From: Thiocapsa sp.
Lineage (GTDB): Bacteria > Pseudomonadota > Gammaproteobacteria > Chromatiales > Chromatiaceae
Assembly: GCF_018399035.1 (NCBI RefSeq)
Contig: NZ_CP073760.1
Coordinates: 3,848,001-3,912,000 of the forward strand
DNA: 64,000 nucleotides
Direction of reading: 5' to 3'
Positions 35,381 through 46,503 of the stretch are shown here, one piece after another (the first letter of the stretch is position 1; each line of letters starts with the position of its first letter). The position numbers and the translations under genes were made by a program. The notes under the pieces were generated by a model that saw nothing but the letters and a program-made list of their open reading frames with translations, did no database searches and was not told the DNA's origin.

Positions 35381-35669
35381 GAGGACGGATCAAGGGTGCC
35401 GGTTCGCAACGATGACCGAGCCCGTCGGGCACCGCCGTCGAACGGCCGGCACGACGATCCGGGTAGTGTATCCCATGAGCCTTGCCGGCTCTCGGTTCCT
35501 GCCGCCTCGACTCGGGATTCGTTTGCGTCTCGATCACCCCGCCGCTCCTCCCGCCGGATGGCCCCGACCATCGTCCGCCATCATCCGTTCGGACCGCAGC
35601 CTAAACGGCCGATTCGGCCCCACATCAATGGCGCCACCATACGCCAAGCGTCCGTCGAGAGGAGATTCC

Positions 35670-37562
<1,893 letters not shown>

Positions 37563-37820
37563 GCCGCGTCGAATCGCGTCGACGTCATCGTGACTCGGGG
37601 ACGGGTGCACTGCACTGCCCTGACCCGAGCACACCTGCGTGCCGCCCGGCCATGGCGCACCCCGGCATCTCGGGACTTGCGAAGCCGGTTGATTCGATCA
37701 CCGAATATTCACGGGCGTAGGGTATATACTCTCGCGCTGGCTCGGCACCGAGATCATCCGCTCGCACCGCACCCATCGCCCGGCCCTACCCCCGATTTCA
37801 TCTTCTCCGGAGCTCCACTC

Positions 37821-39632
37821 GTGATCGAGACGTTACGCAATATCGCCATCATCGCCCATGTCGATCATGGCAAGACCACGCTGGTGGACAAGCTGCTGCA
37901 GCAATCCGGGACGCTGGGGGACCGCTTCGGGCCGGTCGAGCGGGTGATGGACTCCAACGCGCTGGAGAAGGAGCGCGGCATTACCATCACATCGAAGAAC
38001 ACCGCGCTGCGCTGGCGCGACTACCGCATCAACATCGTCGACACGCCGGGCCATGCCGACTTCGGCGGCGAGGTCGAGCGTGTGCTCTCCATGGTCGACT
38101 CGGTGCTGCTGTTGGTCGATGCGCAGGAAGGGCCGATGCCGCAGACGCGCTTCGTGACCAGCAAGGCGTTCCAGCATGGTCTGCGTCCGATCGTGGTCAT
38201 CAACAAGATCGACCGTCCGGGTGCGCGGCCGGATTGGGTCATCGATCAGGTCTTCGATTTGTTCGACCGGCTCGGCGCAAGCGACGAGCAGCTCGATTTT
38301 CCGATCATCTATGCCTCGGCCCTGAACGGCTATGCCGGGCTGGACAACGAGGTGCGCGAGGGCGACATGACGCCGCTCTTCGAGGCGATCGTGGAGCACT
38401 GCCCGGCGCCCGAGGTGGATCCGGATTCACCCTTCCAGATGCAGATCTCCACGCTGGACTACAGCTCCTTTGTCGGGGCGATTGCGCTCGGGCGCATCCG
38501 CCACGGCAGCGTGCGGCCCAATCAGCAGATCGTCGTGGTCAAGCCGGACGGCGGGCGTTACAAGGCCAAGGTCGGCCTGGTTTACGGCTATCTCGGTCTG
38601 GAGCGCCATGAAGTCCCGCTCGCCACGGCCGGGGACATCGTCGCCCTGACCGGCATCGTGGCGCCGAACGTCTCGGATACACTCTGTCATCCGGAGCATG
38701 CCGAGGCGCTGCCGCCGCTCACCGTCGACGAACCCACGGTGACCATGACCTTCCAGGTCAACACCTCGCCCTTCGCCGGGCGCGACGGCAAATACCTGAC
38801 CTCGCGCCAGCTCAAGGATCGGCTCGAGCGCGAGCTGATCCACAACGTCGCCCTGCGTGTCGAGGAAGGCAACGACCCGGAGAAGTTCCGGGTCTCCGGT
38901 CGCGGCGAGCTGCATCTGTCGATCCTGCTCGAAACCATGCGCCGCGAAGGCTACGAGCTGGCCGTCTCGCGTCCCGAGGTCATTTTCCGCGAGATCGACG
39001 GACAGATCTGCGAGCCTTACGAGCAGCTCACCGTGGACGTCGACGAAACCTCCCAAGGCTCGATCATGCAGGCGCTCGGCGAGCGCCGCGGCGAGCTCAA
39101 GGACATGGTCCCGGACGGCAAGGGTCGGGTGCGCCTGGACTACGAGATCCCTTCGCGCGGCTTGATCGGCTTCCAGACCGACTTCATGTCCATGACCTCG
39201 GGAACCGGGCTCAAATATCACATCTTCGACCGCTATCGCCCCGCCAATCCGGGCGGCATCGCCCCGCGGCGCAACGGTGCACTCATCTCCAACGGCACGG
39301 GCAAGGCGCTCGGCTACGCGCTATTCAGCCTGCAGGAGCGCGGCCGCATGATGGTCTCCCCGGGCGACGAGGTCTACGAAGGCCAGGTGGTCGGGATCCA
39401 TTCGCGCGACAACGATCTCACCGTCAATCCGCTCAAGGCCAAGCAGTTGACCAACATCCGCGCGGCCGGCACGGACGAGAACATCCTGCTGACCCCGCCG
39501 GTGAAGTTCACCCTCGAGCAGGCGCTGGAGTTCATCGAAGACGACGAGCTGGTGGAGATCACGCCCACGGCGATCCGGGTGCGCAAGCGGCATCTTACGG
39601 AGAACGATCGCAAGCGGGCGAGTCGCGGCTAA
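37821..39632 (+). CDS. typA: Translational GTPase TypA/BipA
   Basis: A 603-residue ribosome-binding GTPase. G1 AHVDHGKTT, G2 region RGITI, G3 DTPGHADF, G4 NKIDR are intact; domain V and the C-terminal TypA domain follow. It acts in ribosome assembly and stress adaptation. The start is GTG 37821 with GGAG 9 nt upstream; IETLRNIAIIAHVDHG is the usual N-terminus. The 258-bp gap after thiC shows nothing else. Confidence 0.96.
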   Translation: MIETLRNIAIIAHVDHGKTTLVDKLLQQSGTLGDRFGPVERVMDSNALEKERGITITSKNTALRWRDYRINIVDTPGHADFGGEVERVLSMVDSVLLLVDAQEGPMPQTRFVTSKAFQHGLRPIVVINKIDRPGARPDWVIDQVFDLFDRLGASDEQLDFPIIYASALNGYAGLDNEVREGDMTPLFEAIVEHCPAPEVDPDSPFQMQISTLDYSSFVGAIALGRIRHGSVRPNQQIVVVKPDGGRYKAKVGLVYGYLGLERHEVPLATAGDIVALTGIVAPNVSDTLCHPEHAEALPPLTVDEPTVTMTFQVNTSPFAGRDGKYLTSRQLKDRLERELIHNVALRVEEGNDPEKFRVSGRGELHLSILLETMRREGYELAVSRPEVIFREIDGQICEPYEQLTVDVDETSQGSIMQALGERRGELKDMVPDGKGRVRLDYEIPSRGLIGFQTDFMSMTSGTGLKYHIFDRYRPANPGGIAPRRNGALISNGTGKALGYALFSLQERGRMMVSPGDEVYEGQVVGIHSRDNDLTVNPLKAKQLTNIRAAGTDENILLTPPVKFTLEQALEFIEDDELVEITPTAIRVRKRHLTENDRKRASRG

Positions 39633-39640
39633 ACTGCTGC

Positions 39641-39723
39641 TAAACCGCGTTCGGAGCGACAGGTCGGGTTCGGGGGTGGATTCAGCCTCGACGCGACAAG
39701 CGGCGACGGCAGGACGCGGTTTA
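39641..39723. repeat. TTAAACCGCG-family repeat after typA
   Basis: An 83-bp copy with ends TAAACCGCG and CGCGGTTTA, starting 8 bp after the typA stop. The interior (GACAGGTCGGGTTCGGGGG) only partly resembles module A. Confidence 0.75.
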
Positions 39724-39782
39724 GGTTATAGAAGACAAAAAAAGCGACACGGCTGTCGCGGCTCGGCATTAAGTTGTAGCGC

Positions 39783-39897
39783 GTAGGATGGGTAGAGCGC
39801 AGCGAAACCCATCCTCCAAACCGCCCCGTTGCCGGGTTTCGGTCTGATGCCCTTGGGGTGAGCTGGATGGGTTTCGCTGACGCTCTACCCATCCTAC
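39783..39897. repeat. Palindromic GGATGGG repeat pair
   Basis: GTAGGATGGGTAGAGCGC at the left and its inverse GCTCTACCCATCCTAC at the right enclose about 50 bp. This is the GGATGGGTTTCGCTGCGCTC-type repeat seen across gammaproteobacteria. It lies between the typA repeat and the iminopeptidase gene. Confidence 0.8.
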
Positions 39898-39958
39898 ATG
39901 TTTCGGTTGTTTTTGAATCGTTACCGAGCTTGTTGATTGCGTTGGAACACAAAAGCCC

Positions 39959-40909
39959 ATGCCCGACCTCTATCGCCCCGTCGAGCCCTTTGCGACCCAT
40001 ACGCTGGACGTCGACCACGACCACCGGCTTTACGTCGAGGAATGCGGTCGACCGGACGGCATCCCCGCGGTCTTTCTGCACGGCGGCCCCGGCGCGGGTT
40101 GCGAGCCGGCCCATCGCGCCTTTTTCGACCCGGAGCGGTATCGCGCGGTCCTGTTCGATCAGCGGGGCTGCGGACGCTCCACGCCCCACGCGTCCCTGAC
40201 CGCGAACACCACTTGGGATCTGGTCGCCGATATCGAACGGATCCGCGAGCGACTCGGGATCGAGCGCTGGCTGGTCTTCGGCGGCTCTTGGGGCTCGACC
40301 CTGGCCCTCGCCTATGCCCAAACCCATCCGGATCGTGTCACGGCACTTGTGGTACGCGGAATCTTTCTCTGCCGCGACGAGGAGATTCGTTGGTTCTATC
40401 AAGAGGGTGCGAGCTGGATCTATCCGGACTATTGGGAGCAGTTTCTCGCCCCGATCCCTCTCGACGAGCGCGGCGACCTGCTCTCGGCCTATCACAAACG
40501 TCTGACCGGCGAGGACGCAGCAACCCGTCTCGCTGCGGCGCAAGCCTGGTCGGTCTGGGAGGGACGCACGGCGACATTGCGGACGAATCCGGACATCGAG
40601 GCGCATTTCGCCCATCCGCATGTCGCCTTGAGCTTGGCGCGGATCGAGTGCCATTACTTCATGAAACGATCCTTCTTCCGCCCGAATCAGCTGCTCGAGG
40701 ACGTACACCGTCTCCAAGACATCCCGGGCATCATCATCCAAGGCCGTTACGACACCATCTGTCCGATGCGCTCGGCCTGGGATCTCCATGAGGCCTGGCC
40801 GAGGGCCGAGCTGCAAGTGATCGCAGATGCCGGTCACTCGGCCTTCGAGCCCGGCATCCGAACGGCCTTGGTGGCGGCGACCGACCGCTTTGCCGATGCG
40901 CTTGGTTAA
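39959..40909 (+). CDS. pip: Proline iminopeptidase
   Basis: A 316-residue alpha/beta hydrolase that cleaves N-terminal proline. Nucleophile elbow GGSWGSTLA, oxyanion segment LHGGPGAGC, catalytic Asp in GRYDTICP and His in DAGHSAFEPG. Length and order match the Pip family. Its TAA is formed by the adjoining repeat. Confidence 0.93.
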   Translation: MPDLYRPVEPFATHTLDVDHDHRLYVEECGRPDGIPAVFLHGGPGAGCEPAHRAFFDPERYRAVLFDQRGCGRSTPHASLTANTTWDLVADIERIRERLGIERWLVFGGSWGSTLALAYAQTHPDRVTALVVRGIFLCRDEEIRWFYQEGASWIYPDYWEQFLAPIPLDERGDLLSAYHKRLTGEDAATRLAAAQAWSVWEGRTATLRTNPDIEAHFAHPHVALSLARIECHYFMKRSFFRPNQLLEDVHRLQDIPGIIIQGRYDTICPMRSAWDLHEAWPRAELQVIADAGHSAFEPGIRTALVAATDRFADALG

Positions 40910-40991
40910 ACCGCGTCCAGAGCGACATGCGTTATTTTCATGTTGTGTCGGGCTCAAGGATTCCCCCGACCTTTTTGGATGCGCGGTTTAA
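40906..40991. repeat. TTAAACCGCG repeat, module A with AT tail
   Basis: Module A (CCAGAGCGACATGCG, TTGTGTCGGGCTCAAGG) between TTAAACCGCG and CGCGGTTTAA. It supplies the pip stop codon. The AT-rich tail, the linker of complete copies, runs directly into the dtd start codon, so the element fills the whole pip-dtd gap. Confidence 0.85.
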
Positions 40992-41007
40992 AATTTAATA
41001 TTTTTTA

Positions 41008-41445
41008 ATGATCGGTTTACTGCAACGTGTCTCCCGTGCTCATGTCGAGGTCTCGGGCGAGACGATCGGCGCCATCGAGCGCGGCCTTTTGGTCTTGGTG
41101 GGCGTCCAGCGGAGCGATACGACCGCCCGGGGAGAACGGCTGCTGGAGCGTCTGCTCGGCTATCGGGTCTTCCCGGATGCCGACGACCGCATGAACCTCA
41201 GCCTGCGCGACATCGGCGGCGGGCTTCTGCTGGTGCCGCAATTCACACTCGCTGCCGACACCCGCAAAGGGACCCGTGCCAGCTTCACCTCGGCCGCGCC
41301 GCCGGACGAAGGCAAGCGCTTGTTCGACGACCTGGTCGCGCGGGCGCGTGCCGCGCATCCCACGGTCGCGACCGGACGCTTCGGTGCCGACATGCAGGTC
41401 AGGCTGGTGAACGACGGACCCGTGACCTTCTGGCTGGAGACCTAA
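41008..41445 (+). CDS. dtd: D-aminoacyl-tRNA deacylase
   Basis: A 145-residue deacylase that removes D-amino acids from tRNA. It has the SQ-type motif as VPQFTLAA and the GP-type motif as NDGPVTFW; both are diagnostic. No Shine-Dalgarno is present, because the AT-rich repeat tail abuts the ATG. Confidence 0.93.
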   Translation: MIGLLQRVSRAHVEVSGETIGAIERGLLVLVGVQRSDTTARGERLLERLLGYRVFPDADDRMNLSLRDIGGGLLLVPQFTLAADTRKGTRASFTSAAPPDEGKRLFDDLVARARAAHPTVATGRFGADMQVRLVNDGPVTFWLET

Positions 41446-41527
41446 ACCGCGTCCAGAGCGACATGCGTCGTTTTCATTGTGCGCTTGGCTTCGGCGATAT
41501 CCTCGATCCCAGTGAGACGCGGTTTAG
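41442..41527. repeat. TTAAACCGCG repeat, module A variant
   Basis: An 86-bp copy between convergent dtd and the acylase gene. The left end gives the dtd TAA; the acylase stop lies 3 bp beyond the right end. It shares CCAGAGCGACATGCGTCGTT with module A, then diverges. A position between two 3' ends suits a bidirectional terminator. Confidence 0.82.
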
Positions 41528-41529
41528 GT

Positions 41530-43992
41530 TTAAAGACCCGGGGCCAGCATCAGGACACCGATCGTCTCTTGCTCGCTCGGCCCGTTCCAGGGCCAAGGAT
41601 AGGTCGCGCCCGTCAGCCAAGCATCGAGCTGATCCGTTCGATGAGGCGAGAAGGGGTGTCCCGACTGGCCGAGCGGCAGCACGCCGCGGGTGCCTGCCCA
41701 ATCCGCGGGGGTGTAGACGACCCGCATCGAGGGGATAAAGACGGACTCCTCGGGCGCGAGCGGCATCGGCTTCATGACGTTCACCGTATCCGCATGCCCC
41801 CCGACACCGATCGGACCAACGTTGAAGAGACGCCCGACCAAGGGCAAGGTCCCGAAGGCATGCGGGAAGGTCAGTGTACGAATCCGGTCCAGACGCGCAT
41901 CCTGCGGATTGCCGATCCGGGCATCGAGATCCGCCTTGGCGGCCTTCAGCGCCCGTGCCCAGATCTCGGCGGGACCCTCGGTCCAGGACGTTGTCACATC
42001 GTCCCAGAAGCTCGACCGGCCGCTGCGGAGCATCTCCTGCAGCGGGCTGTAGGCGAACAGGGCCATCGCCGTCATCGCCTCGAGGTCCTCGCCCAGCTCG
42101 TCTTCGTAGAGCGCCCTGTAGAGCGCCGGCTCGAGCAAGGCGTAGAAGGCCGCGGACCGGCTCGACCCCGCCATGTCGCCGTCCCAATCGAGCAGCTCCG
42201 CGGCGGCGATGTTCCAAGCGGCCTGATCCACCGCCTGCAGATCGATCTCGATCCTGCGCAAGGCGGCTTGGGCCAGCCGTGCCTGGGTGCTGATACGATC
42301 GGTCTGGATCTCCGCCATCGCCTCGGGCGTCAGCGGGCCGGCTGCATCGAGCCGCTCGGCGATGCGCTCGGCGCGAAAGGGCGCCATCCAGGCGTTGCTG
42401 ATGGTCACCGGATACTCGACCGGAACGATCCGGTTGTTGGCTGTCACCAAGGCCGCCCCGGGCGGATCGACGCGCCGCGGGTTGCGCCTCTGGGGCACGA
42501 GCCCCTGCCAGGCATAGCCCTCGACCCAACCCGGCGAGGGGAAGGCGCCCGAGCCCTTGCCACGCTGCGGCAGGACCCCGCTGACCTGCAGGGCGATGCC
42601 GCCGTCGCGGTGGGCCGACATGAGGTTCAAGACGACATGCTTGAACTCCAGGATGGCCTCGCCGGCCTCCTCGAGCGTCTCGGCTCGGTTGAGACGCAGC
42701 AACCCGGCAAAGGCGCCGTCGGGAAGATCGTTGGTCTCGCGCAGCGCCAGCGCATGCGGCGTCTCCAGGCTCGGCAGGTCCATGGGCGTCTTGGTGATCG
42801 GACCCAGGATGTCGTTGACGATCACGCCGTTGTCGGTCGAGCGGATGACCAGATCGACCGGATCGGCACCCTTGACGGAGATGCGCTCGACCCGGGTCGC
42901 GATCGGCTCGGAGCGCCCGTCCGCACGCTCGACGCTCTTGCCGTCGGGCATGAGACGCTCGACGAAGATGTCCTGTGTATCCGCGATGGTGCTGGTGAAG
43001 CCCCAAGCGAGATCCCGGTTGTGCCCGATCATCACCAAGGGGACACCGGGCAGGCTCGCCCCGGCGACATGCAGATCCGGCGCAATCAGCTCCAGCATGT
43101 ACCAGATCCCGGGCATGGAGCCCGCCAGATGCGGATCGTTGGCGAGCAACGCCGCGCCGTCGGCCGTGCGGGGTCCATTCACCGCCCAGCCGTTGCTGGC
43201 CGCCGCCGGCAACGGCAGGCCGAGTCGGGCAACGATCTCGAGCACGGGCTCGATCGTCGGCCCTTGCCGGTCGCCGCGCATCCGGGTCCGCCCCTGCTGC
43301 TGCGCCAACTCGCGCACCAGCTCGGGCGACACCTCCGGCGCCGGGATCCCGGCATCGGTCGGAAAGAGCTCGCGCGCCCGCTCCGGGCCGATGCGGGCCG
43401 CCAGACGCAGGAAGGTCAGCTCGGCGCGCAGGTTGTAGGACTGGGTCCAGGCCATATAGCCGCCGATCAGGAGGCTGTCCTGCGGGGTCCAGGGAGCGGG
43501 GTCTGCGCGTACGACCAGGTACTCGAGCGGCAGGCGACGCTCGGCCGTCGCCTCGGCCCGATAGGCGTTCACGCCCGCCACATAGGACTCGAGGAGAGAC
43601 CTCTCCTCGCGGTTCAAGACAGCCAGACTGCGCTCGGCCTCGCGATCGAGCCCCATGGTGCGAAAGAAGCGATCCGCCGGCAGTACCAGGGTCCCGAACA
43701 CCTCGGCCAGACGCCCGCCGGCGAGACGGCGCAGCAGATCCATCTGCCACATCCGCTCGCGCGCCACGACATAACCTTGAGCGAACAGCAGGTCATGCAG
43801 ACTGTCGGCCTCGAGCGTCGGGATCGCGTGCGGCCCGTAACGAACGCGCACCGGGGCTTCGAGCCCGGGAATGGCCAGGCTGCCCGTATAGCTCGGCTCG
43901 CCGCGTTTGGCGATCCACACCAAGCCGGCGGCGCCGGCCAAAAGGCCGATGGCCAGCATCGCAACGATGAGCAACAGGATCCGACGTGGCAT
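41530..43992 (-). CDS. Penicillin acylase family Ntn-hydrolase
   Basis: An 820-residue precursor with an N-terminal membrane or signal segment. The self-processing site precedes the catalytic Ser of the beta chain in PAAASNGWAVNG (about residue 265), and an Asn in the conserved NNRIVP region follows. Family members hydrolyse penicillins or acyl-homoserine lactones; the specificity cannot be read. A 24-bp gap separates it from the upstream small secreted protein gene. Confidence 0.88.
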   Translation of the reverse strand: MPRRILLLIVAMLAIGLLAGAAGLVWIAKRGEPSYTGSLAIPGLEAPVRVRYGPHAIPTLEADSLHDLLFAQGYVVARERMWQMDLLRRLAGGRLAEVFGTLVLPADRFFRTMGLDREAERSLAVLNREERSLLESYVAGVNAYRAEATAERRLPLEYLVVRADPAPWTPQDSLLIGGYMAWTQSYNLRAELTFLRLAARIGPERARELFPTDAGIPAPEVSPELVRELAQQQGRTRMRGDRQGPTIEPVLEIVARLGLPLPAAASNGWAVNGPRTADGAALLANDPHLAGSMPGIWYMLELIAPDLHVAGASLPGVPLVMIGHNRDLAWGFTSTIADTQDIFVERLMPDGKSVERADGRSEPIATRVERISVKGADPVDLVIRSTDNGVIVNDILGPITKTPMDLPSLETPHALALRETNDLPDGAFAGLLRLNRAETLEEAGEAILEFKHVVLNLMSAHRDGGIALQVSGVLPQRGKGSGAFPSPGWVEGYAWQGLVPQRRNPRRVDPPGAALVTANNRIVPVEYPVTISNAWMAPFRAERIAERLDAAGPLTPEAMAEIQTDRISTQARLAQAALRRIEIDLQAVDQAAWNIAAAELLDWDGDMAGSSRSAAFYALLEPALYRALYEDELGEDLEAMTAMALFAYSPLQEMLRSGRSSFWDDVTTSWTEGPAEIWARALKAAKADLDARIGNPQDARLDRIRTLTFPHAFGTLPLVGRLFNVGPIGVGGHADTVNVMKPMPLAPEESVFIPSMRVVYTPADWAGTRGVLPLGQSGHPFSPHRTDQLDAWLTGATYPWPWNGPSEQETIGVLMLAPGL

Positions 43993-44016
43993 GCGGCGTA
44001 ACTCCCGAGGCGTGGC

Positions 44017-44583
44017 TTACGGCGTCGTCTGCTCGGCCGGCTGGATTCCCTTCACGAACGCGACGAAACCATCGCGTTGTGCGGCGACCAGCTCCGCCGT
44101 GCCGTGCATCTGCGGGAAAAGGTTGCCTTCCGGTGTCTCGATGACGCCCGCAAGGAGCATCCGATCCGCCTGCACGTCGTCGCCCGGACCCATGCCGACA
44201 CTGCGGCCGTAGCTTCCGCGCAGCTCGACCAGGGTGGCGGGAATCGTCGCGGTGCCGATCTGCGTCACGGTCGGCTCGACCGGCGCGCCGTCCGGGCCTT
44301 GAAACTGCGACTGCCAACGCTCGATGTTGGCCTCCAGTGTCCCGCCCTGATCGGGTCCGAAGAAGTAGACGACAAACTCGGCCCCGTCGCCGCCCTCGCT
44401 GCCGGGGGACGCGGGCACCTTGAACTGGAGCTGGCGCATCTCGCTCTTCGGCGTCTCGGCGACCCAGGCATCCGGGACCGATGACTGAAAGGACAGGAAG
44501 GCGACGGCTTGATCGGCCGCAACGCAAGCGGAGCCGACGAGCAGGACGGGGGCGATCAGCAGCGCGCGCAAGGCGATGGACAT
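44017..44583 (-). CDS. Secreted hypothetical protein
   Basis: A 188-residue protein with a signal peptide (LIAPVLLVGSACVAADQ) and a compact beta-rich body (MRQLQFKVPASPGSEGGDGA, GTATIPATLVELRGSYG). AGGAGA sets the start at 44583. It is probably co-transcribed with the acylase gene. I do not know a function. Confidence 0.68.
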   Translation of the reverse strand: MSIALRALLIAPVLLVGSACVAADQAVAFLSFQSSVPDAWVAETPKSEMRQLQFKVPASPGSEGGDGAEFVVYFFGPDQGGTLEANIERWQSQFQGPDGAPVEPTVTQIGTATIPATLVELRGSYGRSVGMGPGDDVQADRMLLAGVIETPEGNLFPQMHGTAELVAAQRDGFVAFVKGIQPAEQTTP

Positions 44584-44736
44584 GGGTTTGTCTCCTGATG
44601 GTGTTATGGCTCGCGGGACTCGCATGACCGAGGGTCCAATCAGTTCGAGCTCGGCGAGGGGGACCTCAACGGGTCAACATTCGGTACTATCCGACCAGCC
44701 ATCTCATCATAACCGCACCTGCGAGGAGTTGCCGCG

Positions 44737-45669
44737 ATGTCCGATCGACCCGACGCCGACGCCGTCAAGACCTATCTGCTCGATCTGCAGGACCGCATTT
44801 GCGCGGCCCTGCGCGAGACCGACGGCGGAGCGGGCTTCCGCGAGGACGCCTGGGAGCGTTCGGGCGGCGGTGGCGGGCGCACGCGCATCATGCAGGACGG
44901 GGCCGTCTTCGAGCGCGGCGGCATCAACTTTTCGCACGTCTTCGGCGAGCGCCTGCCGCCCTCGGCAAGCGCGAGTCGGCCCGAGCTGGCCGGGCGTGGC
45001 TTCCAGGCGATGGGCGTGTCCTTGGTCGTGCATCCGCAGAACCCCTATGTGCCGACCTCGCATCTGAACGTGCGTTTTTTCATCGCGGAGCGACCCGACG
45101 CCGAGCCGGTCTGGTGGTTCGGCGGCGGCTTCGATCTGACGCCCTACTATGGCTTCGAGGAGGACGTGCGCCACTGGCACCGCGCGGCGCGCGAGGCCTG
45201 TCTGCCCTTCGGCGAGGACGTCTATCCGCGTTACAAGGACTGGTGCGACCGCTACTTCTATCTGAAACACCGCGAGGAGCCCCGCGGGGTCGGCGGACTC
45301 TTCTTCGACGATCTGAGCGAAGGGGGATTCGAGCACAGCTTCGCCTTCATGCGCAGCGTCGCGGAGGCCTATCTGCCGGCCTACCTGCCCATCGTGAATC
45401 GCCGCTGGGCGAAGCAATACGGCGACGAGGAGCGCGCCTTCCAGAAATACCGCCGCGGTCGCTATGTGGAATTCAACCTGGTCTATGACCGAGGCACCCT
45501 GTTCGGGCTGCAATCGGGCGGTCGCACCGAGTCGATCCTGATGTCCCTGCCGCCGGAGGTGAGCTGGCGCTACGACTACCGCCCCGAGCCCGGCAGCGCG
45601 GAGGCCGAGCTCTACGAGCGTTTCCTCAAGCCGCGCGACTGGCTGGCCGGGGAGTCACCCGCTGGATAG
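44737..45669 (+). CDS. hemF: Oxygen-dependent coproporphyrinogen III oxidase
   Basis: A 310-residue enzyme converting coproporphyrinogen III to protoporphyrinogen IX with O2. Recognisable are NFSHVFGERLPPSAS, HPQNPYVPTSHLNVRFF, WWFGGGFDLTPYYGF and FNLVYDRGTLFGLQSGGRTESIL. GAGGAG precedes the ATG. Its presence shows capacity for haem and bacteriochlorophyll precursor synthesis in oxic conditions. Confidence 0.97.
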   Translation: MSDRPDADAVKTYLLDLQDRICAALRETDGGAGFREDAWERSGGGGGRTRIMQDGAVFERGGINFSHVFGERLPPSASASRPELAGRGFQAMGVSLVVHPQNPYVPTSHLNVRFFIAERPDAEPVWWFGGGFDLTPYYGFEEDVRHWHRAAREACLPFGEDVYPRYKDWCDRYFYLKHREEPRGVGGLFFDDLSEGGFEHSFAFMRSVAEAYLPAYLPIVNRRWAKQYGDEERAFQKYRRGRYVEFNLVYDRGTLFGLQSGGRTESILMSLPPEVSWRYDYRPEPGSAEAELYERFLKPRDWLAGESPAG

Positions 45670-45689
45670 GAGGTTGTGCCGAGCCGTGC

Positions 45690-45723
45690 GAGGCACACCG
45701 AGCGCCGGCGGTCGGTGTGCTGC
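45690..45723 (+). terminator. Hairpin after hemF
   Basis: A GCACACCGA/TCGGTGTGC stem lies 20-54 bp after the hemF stop. There is no U-run, so it could be a Rho-type or transcript-stabilising hairpin rather than a classical terminator. Confidence 0.45.
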
Positions 45724-45784
45724 CTATCGTCAGCACAACTTACGGGTTTTGAATTCTCAGGAAATCGGCTAGGGCGGCGGCTGG

Positions 45785-46201
45785 TCAGCCCTTGCCGTAT
45801 TCCGCCTTCGACCCCGTCATATCCCACGCGAAGGTGCAGTCCAGATGCGAGAGGACGGAGATGAGCCCGCTCTCGCCGTCTTCGACCATCACGGCGATCG
45901 GCGCACGTTTGTTGAACTGCTTGTTGGCGCGCTTGACCCAGAGATGGCGCATCTCGGGGTTGCGTGGAAAATAGGTATGCAGGGCGTCCTCGATCCGCAC
46001 CAGATAGGAGAGCCGCCGATTGACCTGCGGATCATCCGGGAAGCACTCCTCGTCGCGATAGCGCGAGAGGTTGCGCGCCTTGATGCTCGCCGGCAGTTGA
46101 AGGAGCACCAGGATGTCGCTCGCACCGAGATTCCAGCCTTCCAACAGCGACATGATGCGGCGCGTGAGCGAGCAGCGCTCGTCGAGCGTGAGTTCGGACA
46201 T
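45785..46201 (-). CDS. DUF2384 (MbcA/ParS/Xre-type) protein
   Basis: A 138-residue protein. The N-terminal helical part (TRRIMSLLEGWNLGASDILV) resembles an Xre-like helix-turn-helix, and the C-terminal part (YLVRIEDALHTYFP, FNKRAPIAVMVEDGESGLISV) is the DUF2384 toxin-binding domain. In RES-Xre systems this is the antitoxin; no RES toxin is adjacent. AAGGG sets the start at 46201. Confidence 0.7.
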   Translation of the reverse strand: MSELTLDERCSLTRRIMSLLEGWNLGASDILVLLQLPASIKARNLSRYRDEECFPDDPQVNRRLSYLVRIEDALHTYFPRNPEMRHLWVKRANKQFNKRAPIAVMVEDGESGLISVLSHLDCTFAWDMTGSKAEYGKG

Positions 46202-46350
46202 GAGTCGACCCTTGTCTGAGGCACGCCCGAGAGCGTACGGCTTGATGGTCGCGGGTCGGACGACCTCCAACCACGCGTCTGGTGAGGGAGGTGGCGCCGA
46301 CGCCTTTCGGATGCAACCCGTCACCCGACATCCGGCGCCGCCCTGTCGGG

Positions 46351-46478
46351 GGTTCGCTGCGCTCTACCCAGCCGGGAGCGGGGAGGATGGGTTTCGCTGT
46401 GCTCTACCCAGCCGGGAACGGGGACCGCGGGATCGGAGCGGGGAGGATGGGTTTCGCTGTGCTCTACCCATCCTACGG
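46351..46478. repeat. Tandem GGATGGG-type repeats
   Basis: Three direct units of GTTTCGCTGTGCTCTACCCA-type sequence, two joined by GCCGGGAGCGGGGA-like linkers, end in CCCATCCTAC. It is the same family as 39783-39897 but in direct rather than inverted order. It lies between the DUF2384 gene and the 3' end of spoT. Confidence 0.75.
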
Positions 46479-46503
46479 GGAGATCTGCGCGGGATCGCGA
46501 GGG

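Noticed and set aside
35412..35669. Longer thiC start upstream
   Set aside because: The extension overlaps the TPP riboswitch leader and lacks family similarity; the GAGAGGAG site sets the start at 35670.
41479..44001. Plus-strand open frame of about 840 codons opposite the acylase gene
   Set aside because: The minus strand encodes a full-length penicillin acylase with its catalytic motif; the plus frame has no recognisable domain.
39783..46478. GGATGGG repeats as novel elements
   Set aside because: This palindromic repeat type is common in gammaproteobacteria; listed only as repeats.
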